Source: Embleya sp040605455
Lineage (GTDB): Bacteria; Actinomycetota; Actinomycetes; Streptomycetales; Streptomycetaceae
Assembly: GCF_040605455.1 (NCBI RefSeq)
Contig: NZ_JBEXCV010000110.1
Coordinates: 1-29,952 of the forward strand
Direction: 5' to 3'
Length of the DNA stretch: 29,952 nucleotides
Part shown: one piece after another, positions 1 to 7,886 of the stretch
How the letters are laid out: each line of letters starts with the position of its first letter
Numbering within the stretch: the first letter of the stretch is position 1
The notes under the pieces: generated by a model
What the model saw: only the letters and a program-made list of their open reading frames with translations
The model's database searches: none
Told to the model about the DNA's origin: nothing
Program-made: the position numbers and the translations under genes

Positions 1-58
1 TGGTATCCGATGGGTACTTGTCGTCCTTGCGGGTAACTACTTCTCTTCTCCTACCGTG
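1..58 (-). mobile_element. Possible 5' end of an IS5-type transposase gene (fragment at window edge)
   Basis: The first ~60 bases are clearly less GC-rich than the rest of the window. Read on the minus strand (codons from 58 downward) they stay open to the window edge and encode a stretch ending in TRKDDKYPSDT. From memory of the family, a basic residue run followed by Y-P-S-D and then 'T/S-D-x-x-W' is typical of the N-terminus of IS5-family (DUF4096-type) transposases. A purine-rich AGGAGAAGAGAA stretch (52-41) lies just upstream, but no canonical start codon is visible, so the exact start is unknown. If real, the element continues left of the window and its end lies near base 55-60, against the truncated kinase gene. 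The match is short, so this is a tentative call. Confidence 0.35.
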
Positions 59-59
59 C

Positions 60-1100
60 GTGAAGCCCGGTGGTCGGATCCGCCGGGCTGCAGCCGATGC
101 GGGCGCGCGGCTGGACGTGCTGGGTCGCACCGGGGACGCCCGGCTGGCCGGGGTACTCGCTGCCGCGCTGCACGCCGAGCACCGCGGGACGCTCGTACCC
201 CGGCTCGTCCCGGCACTGGGCCTGCCGCTCGCGCGCCGCGTCGCGGACCTGGTCGGATTGCAGACGAAGCTGTGCCGCCCGTTCCCGGATCACGAACGCC
301 CGTGCGGACTGGCCCGGTTGGCGGTCGGTGCCGACGTGGGTGTGCTGCACGCGGTGGCCGCCGCCGCACTGGTCGGACGCACCGGCCCCGAGGCCGCGGA
401 GGAACGCGAACAGGTGGAGTGGTCGGCCCTGGTCGCCGCGGACGCGAACCTGCTCGGGGAGGCACCGCTCGCGCCGCTGCGCGCCCGAGCCCGGGAGGCG
501 TTCGCCGGCCTGGACCCGGCGGCGGCCGACCACTGTTGGGCGCGGCTGCGCGAGGCACATGCCAAGGGCTGGTCGATGCCGCCGGAGGCCACCCGCGCCC
601 GATGGAGCGGCGCCTTTCCCAGGCTGATCCACCTGATCGGGTGCTCGGGCAGCGGGAAGAGCACGTTCGCCCGCGAGCTCCCGGGCGTGGACGTCCGGAT
701 CAGCCTGGACGAACTGCGCGCGGCACGCGGCGACCGGGTCGACCGCTCGGCCGACGGCGAAGTGCTGCGCGAGGCGTTGGACCGACTCGACGCCGCACTG
801 GCGGCCGGTGGCACGGTGGTGTGGGACGCCACCTCGCTCAACGGTCGGCAGCGCGCACCCGTGCACGCCGTCGCACAGCGCCGCGACGCGCTGATCACGC
901 ACGCCGTACTGCTGGTCGGGGAGGAGGAGTCGGCCCGGCGCAACGCCGTGCGCGAGCACCCGGTGCCGCCCGCCGTACGCGCCGCGCAGCAGCGGCGGTT
1001 CGCCCCGCCCTACCCTGGACAGGCGCACCGGACCTGGTACATCGGCGCGAGCGGCACGATCGAGGACGTCGCCGGTTCGCTGGACGCGGAGGACGCGTGA
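60..1100 (+). CDS. HD-Pnk-type RNA/DNA end-healing enzyme, 5'-truncated (partial HD domain + polynucleotide kinase)
   Basis: The C-terminal half is a P-loop polynucleotide kinase. Walker A GCSGSGKST (residues 194-202 from a GTG at 60) follows HLI, with ISLDELR and VVWDATSLN motifs typical of Pnk-like kinases that phosphorylate 5'-OH ends. The N-terminal ~140 residues match the second half of an HD phosphohydrolase as found in bacterial HD-Pnk enzymes (an LVGLQTK..PF segment, then a helical region rich in A/R/L). The expected catalytic H...HD motif is not present: the sequence before ~residue 5 has no HD character and differs in base composition. The frame is open to base 3, so a TTG at 18 is another possible start. 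I infer that the HD domain was cut off, probably by the insertion sequence at the edge. The stop TGA (1098-1100) overlaps the next ATG by one base, so the two genes are translationally coupled and probably form an RNA-repair operon. Confidence 0.75.
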   Translation: MKPGGRIRRAAADAGARLDVLGRTGDARLAGVLAAALHAEHRGTLVPRLVPALGLPLARRVADLVGLQTKLCRPFPDHERPCGLARLAVGADVGVLHAVAAAALVGRTGPEAAEEREQVEWSALVAADANLLGEAPLAPLRARAREAFAGLDPAAADHCWARLREAHAKGWSMPPEATRARWSGAFPRLIHLIGCSGSGKSTFARELPGVDVRISLDELRAARGDRVDRSADGEVLREALDRLDAALAAGGTVVWDATSLNGRQRAPVHAVAQRRDALITHAVLLVGEEESARRNAVREHPVPPAVRAAQQRRFAPPYPGQAHRTWYIGASGTIEDVAGSLDAEDA

Positions 1101-4100
1101 TGCGCACGAGCGAGGAGATCTACCACCGGGTGCGCTGGGACCCCAGGTTCGATCCCGCGCGCTTCGTGCTCGCGGTCAGCCGCCGCAGCGCCGAGCCCAA
1201 GCGCGTCCCGCTGCCCGCGTTCGTCCCGGGCGGCGAGATCCCCTGGCACCGGGTGTTGCGGATCGAGGCGGACGACGAGGTGGTGTGGGATCGGGCCGCC
1301 CGGGTGGACCGGATCGACACGTGCGCCGCCGGCCGGATCCGGGATCCGCGCCGGCTGCGCGCACCGTTCTTCACCGCACGCGAACCGCACGCGTTCGACC
1401 AGGTGTCCGCCGATTGGCGACCCGTGAGCGCACCCGGTGAGGACCGAATCGACGTGCCGGACACCGCGCGGATCCGGGTGCTGACCTGGAACACGCTGTG
1501 GGATCGCTACGACGCCGACCGGATCGACACCGCCCGCCGCCGCCCGCTGTTGCTGGCCGCACTGGCGACCGCCGACGCCGATGTGATCGCGCTCCAGGAG
1601 GTCGAGGCCGATCTGGTCGCGCTGTTGGCGGCCGAGCCGTGGGTGCGCGCCGCGTACACGATGGACACCGATCCCCGCGGTCGGGACGTACCGGACAGCG
1701 GGCTGTTGCTGCTGAGCAGGCTGCCGGTGCGCGAGGCCGGGCGGCATGCGCTGGGCCCGTACAAGGCGGTGGCCGCGATCACCGTCACCGGCCCGGCCGA
1801 GCCGCTCGTGATCGCGGTCACCCACCTCACCAGCGACCACGCCCAGGACGGCCCGGGCCGACGCCGGGTCGAACTGGCCGCACTCGCCGACGGATTCGCC
1901 GGCATCCCGGGCGACCTGGTGGTGGTCGGCGACTTCAACGACGGCACCGCCGGACCGGCCGGCGCACTGGGCCTGGCGGACGCGTGGACGCAGGTGCACG
2001 GCGCCGACGATCACACGCCCACGTTCGATCCGGGCGTCAATGCGCTCGCGGCGATCGGCTCACGCACCGGTCGCGCCGCCCGGCTGGACCGGGTCCTGCT
2101 GCGCACCGGCGCCTGGCGCGCGGGCGCGGCGACCCTGCTCGGGGACACGCCCACGCCCGACGGCCTCTACGCTTCCGACCACTTCGGGGTCCAGGCGGAC
2201 CTGGTCCCGGCCGGCGCCGCAGCCGTCGATGTCCTCGACATCGCGCCGACCGCCCGCACCGCGCTGGCCTGGCTGCCGCCGCGCCGGTTGTGGCCCGCGC
2301 TCCAACAGGTCCGCCACGCGCACGATCCGCAGGTGGACCGCTGGCCGCCGCACGTCAACGTGCTGTTCGGCTTCGTCCCGGAGGCCGACTTCGAACGGGC
2401 CGCGCCGTTGCTCGCGGCGGCCGCGGCCCGGGTGGCACCGTTCACCGCACGGCTGGACGGCGTACACACCTTCGGCCACCGCGAGGACGCCACCGTCTGG
2501 CTCGACCCGGCTGCGGCCGAGGAGTCACCGTGGGCGCTGCTGCGCGACGCCTTCGCGGCACACTTCCCACGCTGCCTCGGCCGCGCGCACGGCTACACCC
2601 CGCACCTGACCCTGGGCCGCAGCACCGACCCCCAGCGGGTCGCCGCCGAGTGCGCGAGTCGACTGGAGCCGATGTCGGCGCGGGTGGGCGAACTGGTCCT
2701 GCTCTCCCGCCGAGGCGACGAGCCGATGTGGATCCGGGCCACGATCACCTTGGGCACGGGAGAACTGCGTTGGCTGCCCGACGAGGCAGCCGAGGTGTCG
2801 AGCGCCGCGGAGCGCGGCCACACTCGCGCGACCGCGACCGGCGCCGGGGCGGTGGAGGCTCGCACGCACGAGGCGGCGGAGCTGGACGCGCGGCGTGATC
2901 CGGGCGTGGCGCCGACGGCCGAGACGCCGGCGGGTCCGGGCGTCGAGCCCACGCACGATGCGCCGGTGGACTCGGGTGTCGGACCGGACGGCGATGCCCG
3001 GGCGCGGCGGATCGCTCGGCGCATCTCGGGTGCGTTGGGCGACGCCGGCGTCGTATCGATGGTCGGCTCGCGGCGGATGGGGTGTGCCTCGCCGGACGCC
3101 GACCTCGATCTGGTGGCGGCCCTGCCCGGCCACACCGTCGACCTCGCCGACATCGCGGCGCGGATCACGGCGGCGCTGCCCGAGGCGAGCGCCGTCCGGC
3201 CGGTGACCGGGGCACGCGTACCGGGACTGCGGCTGCGCGTGGGCGCATCGGCCGTGGACCTGGCCCTGGTGGGCAGCGCAGGGATCGACCCGGCCGACGC
3301 GGTGGCCCGGCGCGCCGAGTTGGGCGAGCAGGCCGCGATCACGTTGAGCGCGGTCACCGACGCGGACGCGATCCGGGGCGCGGTGGGCGCGGACCACGAG
3401 CGGTTCGCCGGCCTGGCCCGACGGGTCAAGGCGTGGGCCCGGGCCCGCGGCCTGGACGCGGCGCCGTTCGGCGGACTCCCGGGTCTGGCCTGGTCGATAC
3501 TCGCGGCCCGGACCACCCGCGAGGCCGCACACCTGGCGGATGACGAACTGTCGGCGCACTTCTTCGCCACGTGGGCCGCGTGGGACTGGCGCGAGCCGGT
3601 GGCCTTGGACGCGCACACCGTGTGCCCGACCGCGATGGCCGGTGCGCCGGTGTCGATCCTGACCCCGACCCACCCGGTGCGCTCGTGCACCGAACAGGTC
3701 GGCCCCGGCATGCGCGACCTGCTGGTCGACGAGCTGTACCGCGCCTGGGAGATGTCGACGCCGACCGGGCACACCGACCCGGGTGGACCCGCCGACCCGT
3801 GGCCGACCCTGATCGAGTCGCCCCCGCTGCACCGCCGGCACGCGGCCTGGCTGGTGCTGACCGTACTTCCGGCCCCCGCCGCGGAGTTCGCGGCCACCAC
3901 CGGCCGGCTCCGCGGCCGCGTCCGAGCCCTGCTCACCACCCTGCACGACGCCGGCGTCGCCGACGCGCACGCGTGGCCCCGCCCGTTCGCGTCCGGATCG
4001 TGCACGCGGCACGCGATCGGCCTGGGCGCCGACCCACCCGATGCCGGCACGCTTGCCGAGATCACCGACCGGTGGCGCAGGGGCCTGCCCGGCATCGACG

Positions 4101-4141
4101 CGACCCTGCTCGAAGGCGGCGCCGTACCGACGCTGCGCTGA
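1100..4141 (+). CDS. Four-domain RNA end-processing protein: DUF504 + EEP nuclease/phosphatase + 2H phosphoesterase + poly(A) polymerase-like nucleotidyltransferase
   Basis: A 1013-residue fusion. Residues 1-~105 resemble DUF504 (MRTSEEIYHRVRWD, then VLRIEADDEVVWDR). Residues ~125-375 are an endonuclease/exonuclease/phosphatase domain with LTWN (~127), QEVE (166-169), GDFND (277-281) and SDH (359-361), the usual metal and catalytic motifs. Residues ~385-550 are a 2H phosphoesterase (2'-5' RNA ligase/LigT-like) with PPHVN (H418) and PHLTLG (H502). A Pro/Ala-rich linker (~560-635) follows. From ~640 to the end is a nucleotidyltransferase with VGSRRMG (G656-S657) and the DADLD acidic pair (D668, D670), followed by a poly(A)-polymerase-like helical region. 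The protein probably trims, opens 2',3'-cyclic ends of, or adds nucleotides to broken RNA, together with the upstream kinase. No RNA ligase gene is visible; it may lie left of the window. Domain calls are by motif; the substrate is inferred. Confidence 0.85.
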   Translation: MRTSEEIYHRVRWDPRFDPARFVLAVSRRSAEPKRVPLPAFVPGGEIPWHRVLRIEADDEVVWDRAARVDRIDTCAAGRIRDPRRLRAPFFTAREPHAFDQVSADWRPVSAPGEDRIDVPDTARIRVLTWNTLWDRYDADRIDTARRRPLLLAALATADADVIALQEVEADLVALLAAEPWVRAAYTMDTDPRGRDVPDSGLLLLSRLPVREAGRHALGPYKAVAAITVTGPAEPLVIAVTHLTSDHAQDGPGRRRVELAALADGFAGIPGDLVVVGDFNDGTAGPAGALGLADAWTQVHGADDHTPTFDPGVNALAAIGSRTGRAARLDRVLLRTGAWRAGAATLLGDTPTPDGLYASDHFGVQADLVPAGAAAVDVLDIAPTARTALAWLPPRRLWPALQQVRHAHDPQVDRWPPHVNVLFGFVPEADFERAAPLLAAAAARVAPFTARLDGVHTFGHREDATVWLDPAAAEESPWALLRDAFAAHFPRCLGRAHGYTPHLTLGRSTDPQRVAAECASRLEPMSARVGELVLLSRRGDEPMWIRATITLGTGELRWLPDEAAEVSSAAERGHTRATATGAGAVEARTHEAAELDARRDPGVAPTAETPAGPGVEPTHDAPVDSGVGPDGDARARRIARRISGALGDAGVVSMVGSRRMGCASPDADLDLVAALPGHTVDLADIAARITAALPEASAVRPVTGARVPGLRLRVGASAVDLALVGSAGIDPADAVARRAELGEQAAITLSAVTDADAIRGAVGADHERFAGLARRVKAWARARGLDAAPFGGLPGLAWSILAARTTREAAHLADDELSAHFFATWAAWDWREPVALDAHTVCPTAMAGAPVSILTPTHPVRSCTEQVGPGMRDLLVDELYRAWEMSTPTGHTDPGGPADPWPTLIESPPLHRRHAAWLVLTVLPAPAAEFAATTGRLRGRVRALLTTLHDAGVADAHAWPRPFASGSCTRHAIGLGADPPDAGTLAEITDRWRRGLPGIDATLLEGGAVPTLR

Positions 4142-4303
4142 CCCCGAACAACCGCTCGGACTCCGCGCCGATCCCGTGTGAGGCGATCGGCGCGCGTCGG
4201 CGACCGGCGCGCCCGCCCGGCCCACCGACCCTTCGCAAGACCGGTGTTCCGGGCTCCGCGCCCCGACCTGGTGCATCCGCCCCGCCGGGCGTGCGGTCGG
4301 CGA

Positions 4304-4825
4304 TCAGTTCGGCGGTGCCGGCGAACTCCATCCGATCGCGTCGGACGTCCGGGGCCTCCCGAGCAGTTGCTCCAGGAGACGGAAGTCGGTGATCACTCCC
4401 AGCAGGCGCGGCCCGGCACCGCTGACCGGGCGTCCCTTCGGGTATTCGATCACCGCCACCAGGCGACTGCGATCGCGGGCCATCAGCGCGGCGATCTCCA
4501 GGATGCTGTCGTCCGGGTCGGCCACCGAGGGCACCGTCTTCTCCCGCCGCAGGCAATCGCGCACGGTGCGCACGGCCAGGGACCGGTGCAACCGGCCGAC
4601 ATACGGTTCGTCGATCGCCGCGTCCGACCCCGGGCCGTCGGTCGCTCGGCCCACCGGCGGCAGATCGACCAGACACGACGCGGGTAACACCGCGTACGGT
4701 TCGCCGTTGGCATCCAACACCAGTGCTTCCGGCTGACGTTGCGCGGCGACGAGCCGGGCCGCGTCCAGAGCGTTGCTGTCGAGGGTGACCGTCGGGTACT
4801 CGGCCACCAGATCACGTGCGCGCAT
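4304..4825 (-). CDS. CBS-domain pair protein
   Basis: A 173-residue cytosolic protein with two CBS repeats. The first covers residues ~1-60 (RARDLVAEYPTVTLDSNALD...PEALVLDANGEPYAVLP) and the second ~95-160 (VPSVADPDDSILEIAALMARDRSRLVAVIE...LLGVITDFRLLEQLL). CBS pairs usually bind adenine nucleotides and regulate a partner. The ATG at 4825 is chosen because it overlaps the TGA of the MFS gene (TGATG) and has a GGAGG eight bases upstream; a GTG one codon earlier (4828) is possible. Coupling to the transporter gene suggests that the CBS protein senses ATP/AMP for transport, or is simply co-expressed. Between its stop and the convergent RNA-repair gene lie 162 bases with no gene. Confidence 0.85.
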   Translation of the reverse strand: MRARDLVAEYPTVTLDSNALDAARLVAAQRQPEALVLDANGEPYAVLPASCLVDLPPVGRATDGPGSDAAIDEPYVGRLHRSLAVRTVRDCLRREKTVPSVADPDDSILEIAALMARDRSRLVAVIEYPKGRPVSGAGPRLLGVITDFRLLEQLLGRPRTSDAIGWSSPAPPN

Positions 4826-6465
4826 CACGAACTCCTCCAGTGTCGACGGTTGATCCCATTCGGGCGCATCCCCGAGGCCGTGGATTCGACTTCTTCACCC
4901 GGTGGCACGTCCCCCGCCACGTGGCGCGGGGGTTCCCCGCCTAAAAGCGGGCCCTCCGCTCGCACCGCCCGCCGCGAAATCCGGGGCAGGAACAGCAGCG
5001 TGCAGAGCAGACCCGCCACGGCGAAGCCGGCCGAGACCACCAAGGCGGCGTCGAGGCCGTGTACGAACGAGTCGCGCACGTTGTCCAGGAGGGCCGGGGA
5101 ATCGCTCTCCTTGGCCACCGCGATGCCGTCGAAGACTCCCGAACGCGTCGCGCTCTCGGACGCGTCCGACATCGCCGGCAGCGAGAGGTGCGATTGGTAG
5201 GAGGTCGACAGCACACTGCCGAGCACCGCGGCACCCAGGGGCGCGCCGACCTTGTTGACGGCCTGGAGCACGGCCGCGCCCACGCCGCTGTGCTCCTTGG
5301 GCACGTGGGACAGCACGACCGAGGTCGTGGTGGCCATGGACAGCCCCATCCCGAAACCGGACAGCGCCATCCACGTCCCGGAGAAGCCGTCGCCGGAGTC
5401 CGCATCGGTGGTGGCGCCCAGCAGCAGCCCCCCGATCATCACCACGAATCCGGTCCCGATGGCGAACTTGGGTCCCAGTAACCGCGCCATCTTGTCGGCG
5501 GGCACCGCGCCCACCACCAGTCCGCCGATCAGCGGCAACAAACGCAACCCGGAACCCATCGCGTCGGTGCCCCGAACGGCCTGGAAGTACTGCGGCATGA
5601 TGAAGATGACACCGATGTTGGCCAGCGCCACGAAACCGATCAGCACCACACCCCACGTGTAGCCGCGCGACCGGAACAGCGCCGGATCGAGCATGGGCCG
5701 CCCGCCCGGACGCCGGCCGAGCCGACTCTCGTAGTGGTGGAAGCCGACCAGCAACGCCAGGCCACCGCACATCGACGCCCACGCGGCCGCGTCGCCCCAG
5801 CCGTGCTCACCCACCTTGATCAGCCCGAAGGTCAAACCGCTCAGGCCGAGGGTGGACAGGGCCGCCCCGACCACATCCGGCTGCGGAGGCTGATCGGCCC
5901 GCGAATCGGGGACGAGCGCCAACACGACCAGCGCGCCGATCAGGGCGATCGGTACGTTGATCAGGAAGACCCAGCCCCACCAGTAGTGAGTCAGCAGCCA
6001 GCCGCCGAGCAACGGCCCCAGCGGCAGCGCCAGGAAGTTCGCGGCGGACCAGATGCCGACCGCCTTGGGCCGCTCCTCCGCGGTGAACAGCACCGTCAGG
6101 GCGGACAGCGCCATCACGATGATCCCCGCGCCGGCCACGCCGAGGATGCACCGGGCCGTGACGAACTGCCATGGCGTGTCGGCGTAGGCGCACGCGGCCG
6201 ACGCGGCGGCGAACAGCACCAGCGAGCCGATCAGGATCGTCTTGCGCCCGTAGCGGTCACCGAGCAGACCGAGCGGAAGCATCGACGCAGCGAGGAAGAG
6301 CAGGTAGGACGACGAGAACCACTGCAGGTCGGTCTCGGTCGCGTCCAGCGAATGCGAGAGCTGTGGCAGCGCCACGCTCAAAATCGTGCCGTCGAGGCCG
6401 ACGGCCAGCATAGACAGGCTCAGTGCGGACAGCGCCCACCACTTATGACGCCCTGACTCCGACAT
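4825..6465 (-). CDS. DHA2-family MFS transporter (multidrug-exporter-like)
   Basis: A 546-residue membrane protein with about 14 hydrophobic segments. The first helix carries VGLDGTILSVALPQL, as in DHA2 (QacA/EmrB-type) H+-antiporters. Motif A LGDRYGRK follows helix 2 and motif C-like GPLLGGWLL lies in helix 5, a signature of drug/H+ exporters. The C-terminal ~60 residues are polar and cytosolic. The gene follows a TetR regulator on the same strand after 356 bases and is coupled at its end to the CBS gene. By family the substrate is probably a toxic or self-made small molecule, and the TetR protein probably represses the exporter. The start ATG at 6465 has a weak GGGG five bases upstream. Confidence 0.92.
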   Translation of the reverse strand: MSESGRHKWWALSALSLSMLAVGLDGTILSVALPQLSHSLDATETDLQWFSSSYLLFLAASMLPLGLLGDRYGRKTILIGSLVLFAAASAACAYADTPWQFVTARCILGVAGAGIIVMALSALTVLFTAEERPKAVGIWSAANFLALPLGPLLGGWLLTHYWWGWVFLINVPIALIGALVVLALVPDSRADQPPQPDVVGAALSTLGLSGLTFGLIKVGEHGWGDAAAWASMCGGLALLVGFHHYESRLGRRPGGRPMLDPALFRSRGYTWGVVLIGFVALANIGVIFIMPQYFQAVRGTDAMGSGLRLLPLIGGLVVGAVPADKMARLLGPKFAIGTGFVVMIGGLLLGATTDADSGDGFSGTWMALSGFGMGLSMATTTSVVLSHVPKEHSGVGAAVLQAVNKVGAPLGAAVLGSVLSTSYQSHLSLPAMSDASESATRSGVFDGIAVAKESDSPALLDNVRDSFVHGLDAALVVSAGFAVAGLLCTLLFLPRISRRAVRAEGPLLGGEPPRHVAGDVPPGEEVESTASGMRPNGINRRHWRSS

Positions 6466-6821
6466 GACAACCCCATCCCAATTAGATGTGAGCTTTCTTT
6501 TGAATGTTACCTCTCATTTCAGTCCGACTACCATGTTCGGCGGGAGTTCTCTTCGGGATCCGGGCAACCCTGGCAATGCGGATACGGATGCGCGGAAGCG
6601 CGGAAGCGGACGTCGGCATGGGCATCGGTGTGCACACGCGCAGGCCCGCCCCATCGCCCGACGGGGCGGCGGAGCGGGCCTGTTCGGTATCACCGGCGCA
6701 GCCGGGCGAGAGTGCCGTGGGTGCCGGAACCTCGGTCAGGGTCGGACGGACGCGGCGAGGCGGTGCCCAAGGGCCGGGTCGCCCACGTCCTGCGAGTCTT
6801 CGAAAGCGGCCGGCGGCCGGC
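6466..6821 (-). promoter_or_regulatory. 356-base gene-free region upstream of the MFS gene; AT-rich promoter/operator patch
   Basis: Bases ~6476-6535 are strikingly AT-rich for this genome and lie directly upstream of the MFS start, so this is the likely promoter and TetR-operator area. On the minus strand the patch holds a possible -10 TAACAT. On the plus strand it has the imperfect direct pair ATGTGAGCT/ATGTTACCT (18 bases apart) and TGAA...TTCA symmetry around 6510-6530. I cannot single out one operator. The rest of the region is GC-rich with no credible gene. Confidence 0.45.
6646..6669. terminator. GC-rich hairpin between TetR and MFS genes
   Basis: CCGCCCC (6646-6652) and GGGGCGG (6663-6669) form a perfect 7-bp stem with a 10-base loop. 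An alternative outer pairing GGCCCG/CGGGCC (6643-6648 with 6675-6680) exists. It sits ~150 bases past the tetR stop and lacks a T-run, so it may be a weak terminator or chance structure in GC-rich DNA. Confidence 0.25.
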
Positions 6822-7487
6822 TCACGAGCGATCTTCGCTTGCGCCCTCCGCCATCAACCGGTTGAAGCCGTCGTCGTCCAGGAAGGCCAGCACCCGGTCG
6901 AGTTCCGCCGCGATGTCCCGGCCGGGGTCTCGTGCCCAGCGCAACATCTCGTCCATGACGATGCCGAAGACGCTTCCGCTCAGCGCGCGCACCGCGGCGT
7001 CGTCGACAGCGCGGCCCGAACGTTCGGCCACGAGTTCGGTGATGGTCTGCGTCGCCCGAGCCACATTCGCCAGACCCGCGGCCCAGAGCTCGGGCACGGT
7101 GAACATCAGCATGTCCCGATCCCGGTGTACGGCGAGTTCGCTCGGCGAAAGACCCTGCAGGGTGTCCCGAATCGCGAAGCGCAGGGCCCGCACCAACGGC
7201 AGATCCTCGGGTTGGGCGCGCCACGCCCGGATGAAGAATGCCTCCTGCTCGTCCGAGACGACCAGGTCCTCCTTGGTGGCGAAGTATCGAAAGACCGTGC
7301 TGGTGGACACCTCGGCCGCCTCGGCGATCTGCTCCATCGTCGTGGCGTCATAGCCCTGATCGCGAAACAGCCGCAGCGCCTGCTGCTGGATCGCGGCCCG
7401 CGTCTTGGCCTTCTTGCGCTCACGCAGGCCGGCGGGCGGCTCGCTCTGCTCCGGCGTGGATCGAGAACTCGCCTTCGCAGGGCTCAT
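6822..7487 (-). CDS. TetR/AcrR-family regulator (probable repressor of the MFS exporter)
   Basis: A 221-residue protein. The N-terminal DNA-binding domain (residues ~22-70) shows the TetR pattern RAAIQQQALRLFRDQGYD, TTMEQIAEAAEVSTSTVFRYF and ATKEDLV. The C-terminal ligand-binding part is helical, as usual. The ATG at 7487 is chosen because GGAGAA lies seven bases upstream and the protein then starts with the short polar tail common in the family; the frame stays open upstream to 7868 without family character. It is the first gene of a same-strand group with the MFS and CBS genes. Ligand and operator are unknown. Confidence 0.9.
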   Translation of the reverse strand: MSPAKASSRSTPEQSEPPAGLRERKKAKTRAAIQQQALRLFRDQGYDATTMEQIAEAAEVSTSTVFRYFATKEDLVVSDEQEAFFIRAWRAQPEDLPLVRALRFAIRDTLQGLSPSELAVHRDRDMLMFTVPELWAAGLANVARATQTITELVAERSGRAVDDAAVRALSGSVFGIVMDEMLRWARDPGRDIAAELDRVLAFLDDDGFNRLMAEGASEDRS

Positions 7488-7770
7488 ACCGGGGTTCTCC
7501 GAGTCTCGCCGATCCGACTTCTTGCCCTGCGGCCTCGGCCCCGATCGCGTGAATCCCACCCACGGTCGCCCGATTTCGTGCGGTGCCCATCCGGAGCCGA
7601 TGGACAGCAGACTACCAATGAAGCCGGTATCGCATGACGGCGCGTCTCCCGGCCCTCCCGGAGTCCGCACCCCCACTACCGCTCCCGCCGAGCGGCCCCG
7701 ACAGTTCTCACACCCACCTCGAAGTCTTGGTGCGCGACGGCCCCGCCGCGCGGTGCGAACCGGTCCCGTC

Positions 7771-7830
7771 GATCGACGGAATCCGCCGATCGATGGACCT
7801 CGTGGATCGATGGACCTCGTGGATCGATGG
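7771..7830. repeat. Tandem 17-bp direct repeats, iteron-like (GATCGATGG core)
   Basis: The unit GATCGATGGACCTCGTG occurs twice without a gap (7788-7804 and 7805-7821), followed by its first nine bases again (7822-7830). It is preceded at the same 17-base period by a degenerate copy beginning GATCGACGG (7771). Each copy contains the self-complementary ATCGAT. Regular spacing of identical units suggests a regulator-binding array or slippage-born repeats. No replication gene is nearby, so an origin is unlikely. Confidence 0.75.
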
Positions 7831-7836
7831 GAAGGG

Positions 7837-7872
7837 CCCGGTGGCGCCGCACGGGGGGACGGCGCCACCGGG
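7837..7872 (-). terminator. Strong hairpin terminator after the carboxylase gene
   Basis: CCCGGTGGCGCCG (7837-7849) and its exact reverse complement (7860-7872) form a 13-bp stem with a 10-base loop, 15 bases past the carboxylase stop on the minus strand. There is no T-run, as is common for actinomycete terminators. Confidence 0.75.
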
Positions 7873-7886
7873 TGGGGAAGGATGGC

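Larger units (their letters stand above)
7488..7886. other. 399-base intergenic region with direct repeats and terminator
   Basis: This lies between the carboxylase stop and the tetR start, both on the minus strand. It contains the 17-bp repeat block at 7771-7830 and the strong hairpin at 7837-7872, described separately. The remainder (7488-7770), the likely location of the tetR promoter, shows no convincing gene or clear -10/-35 pair. Confidence 0.5.

Noticed and set aside
2525..4276. Long minus-strand open frames opposite the RNA-repair gene (and similar ones across the window)
   Set aside because: They are mirror frames of GC-rich genes: compositions are Arg/Pro/Gly/His-rich, no family motifs are present, and the plus-strand frame carries clear catalytic motifs.
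7771..7830. Plasmid or phage origin of replication (iterons)
   Set aside because: There is no replication initiator gene, no DnaA box cluster and no AT-rich unwinding region beside the repeats.
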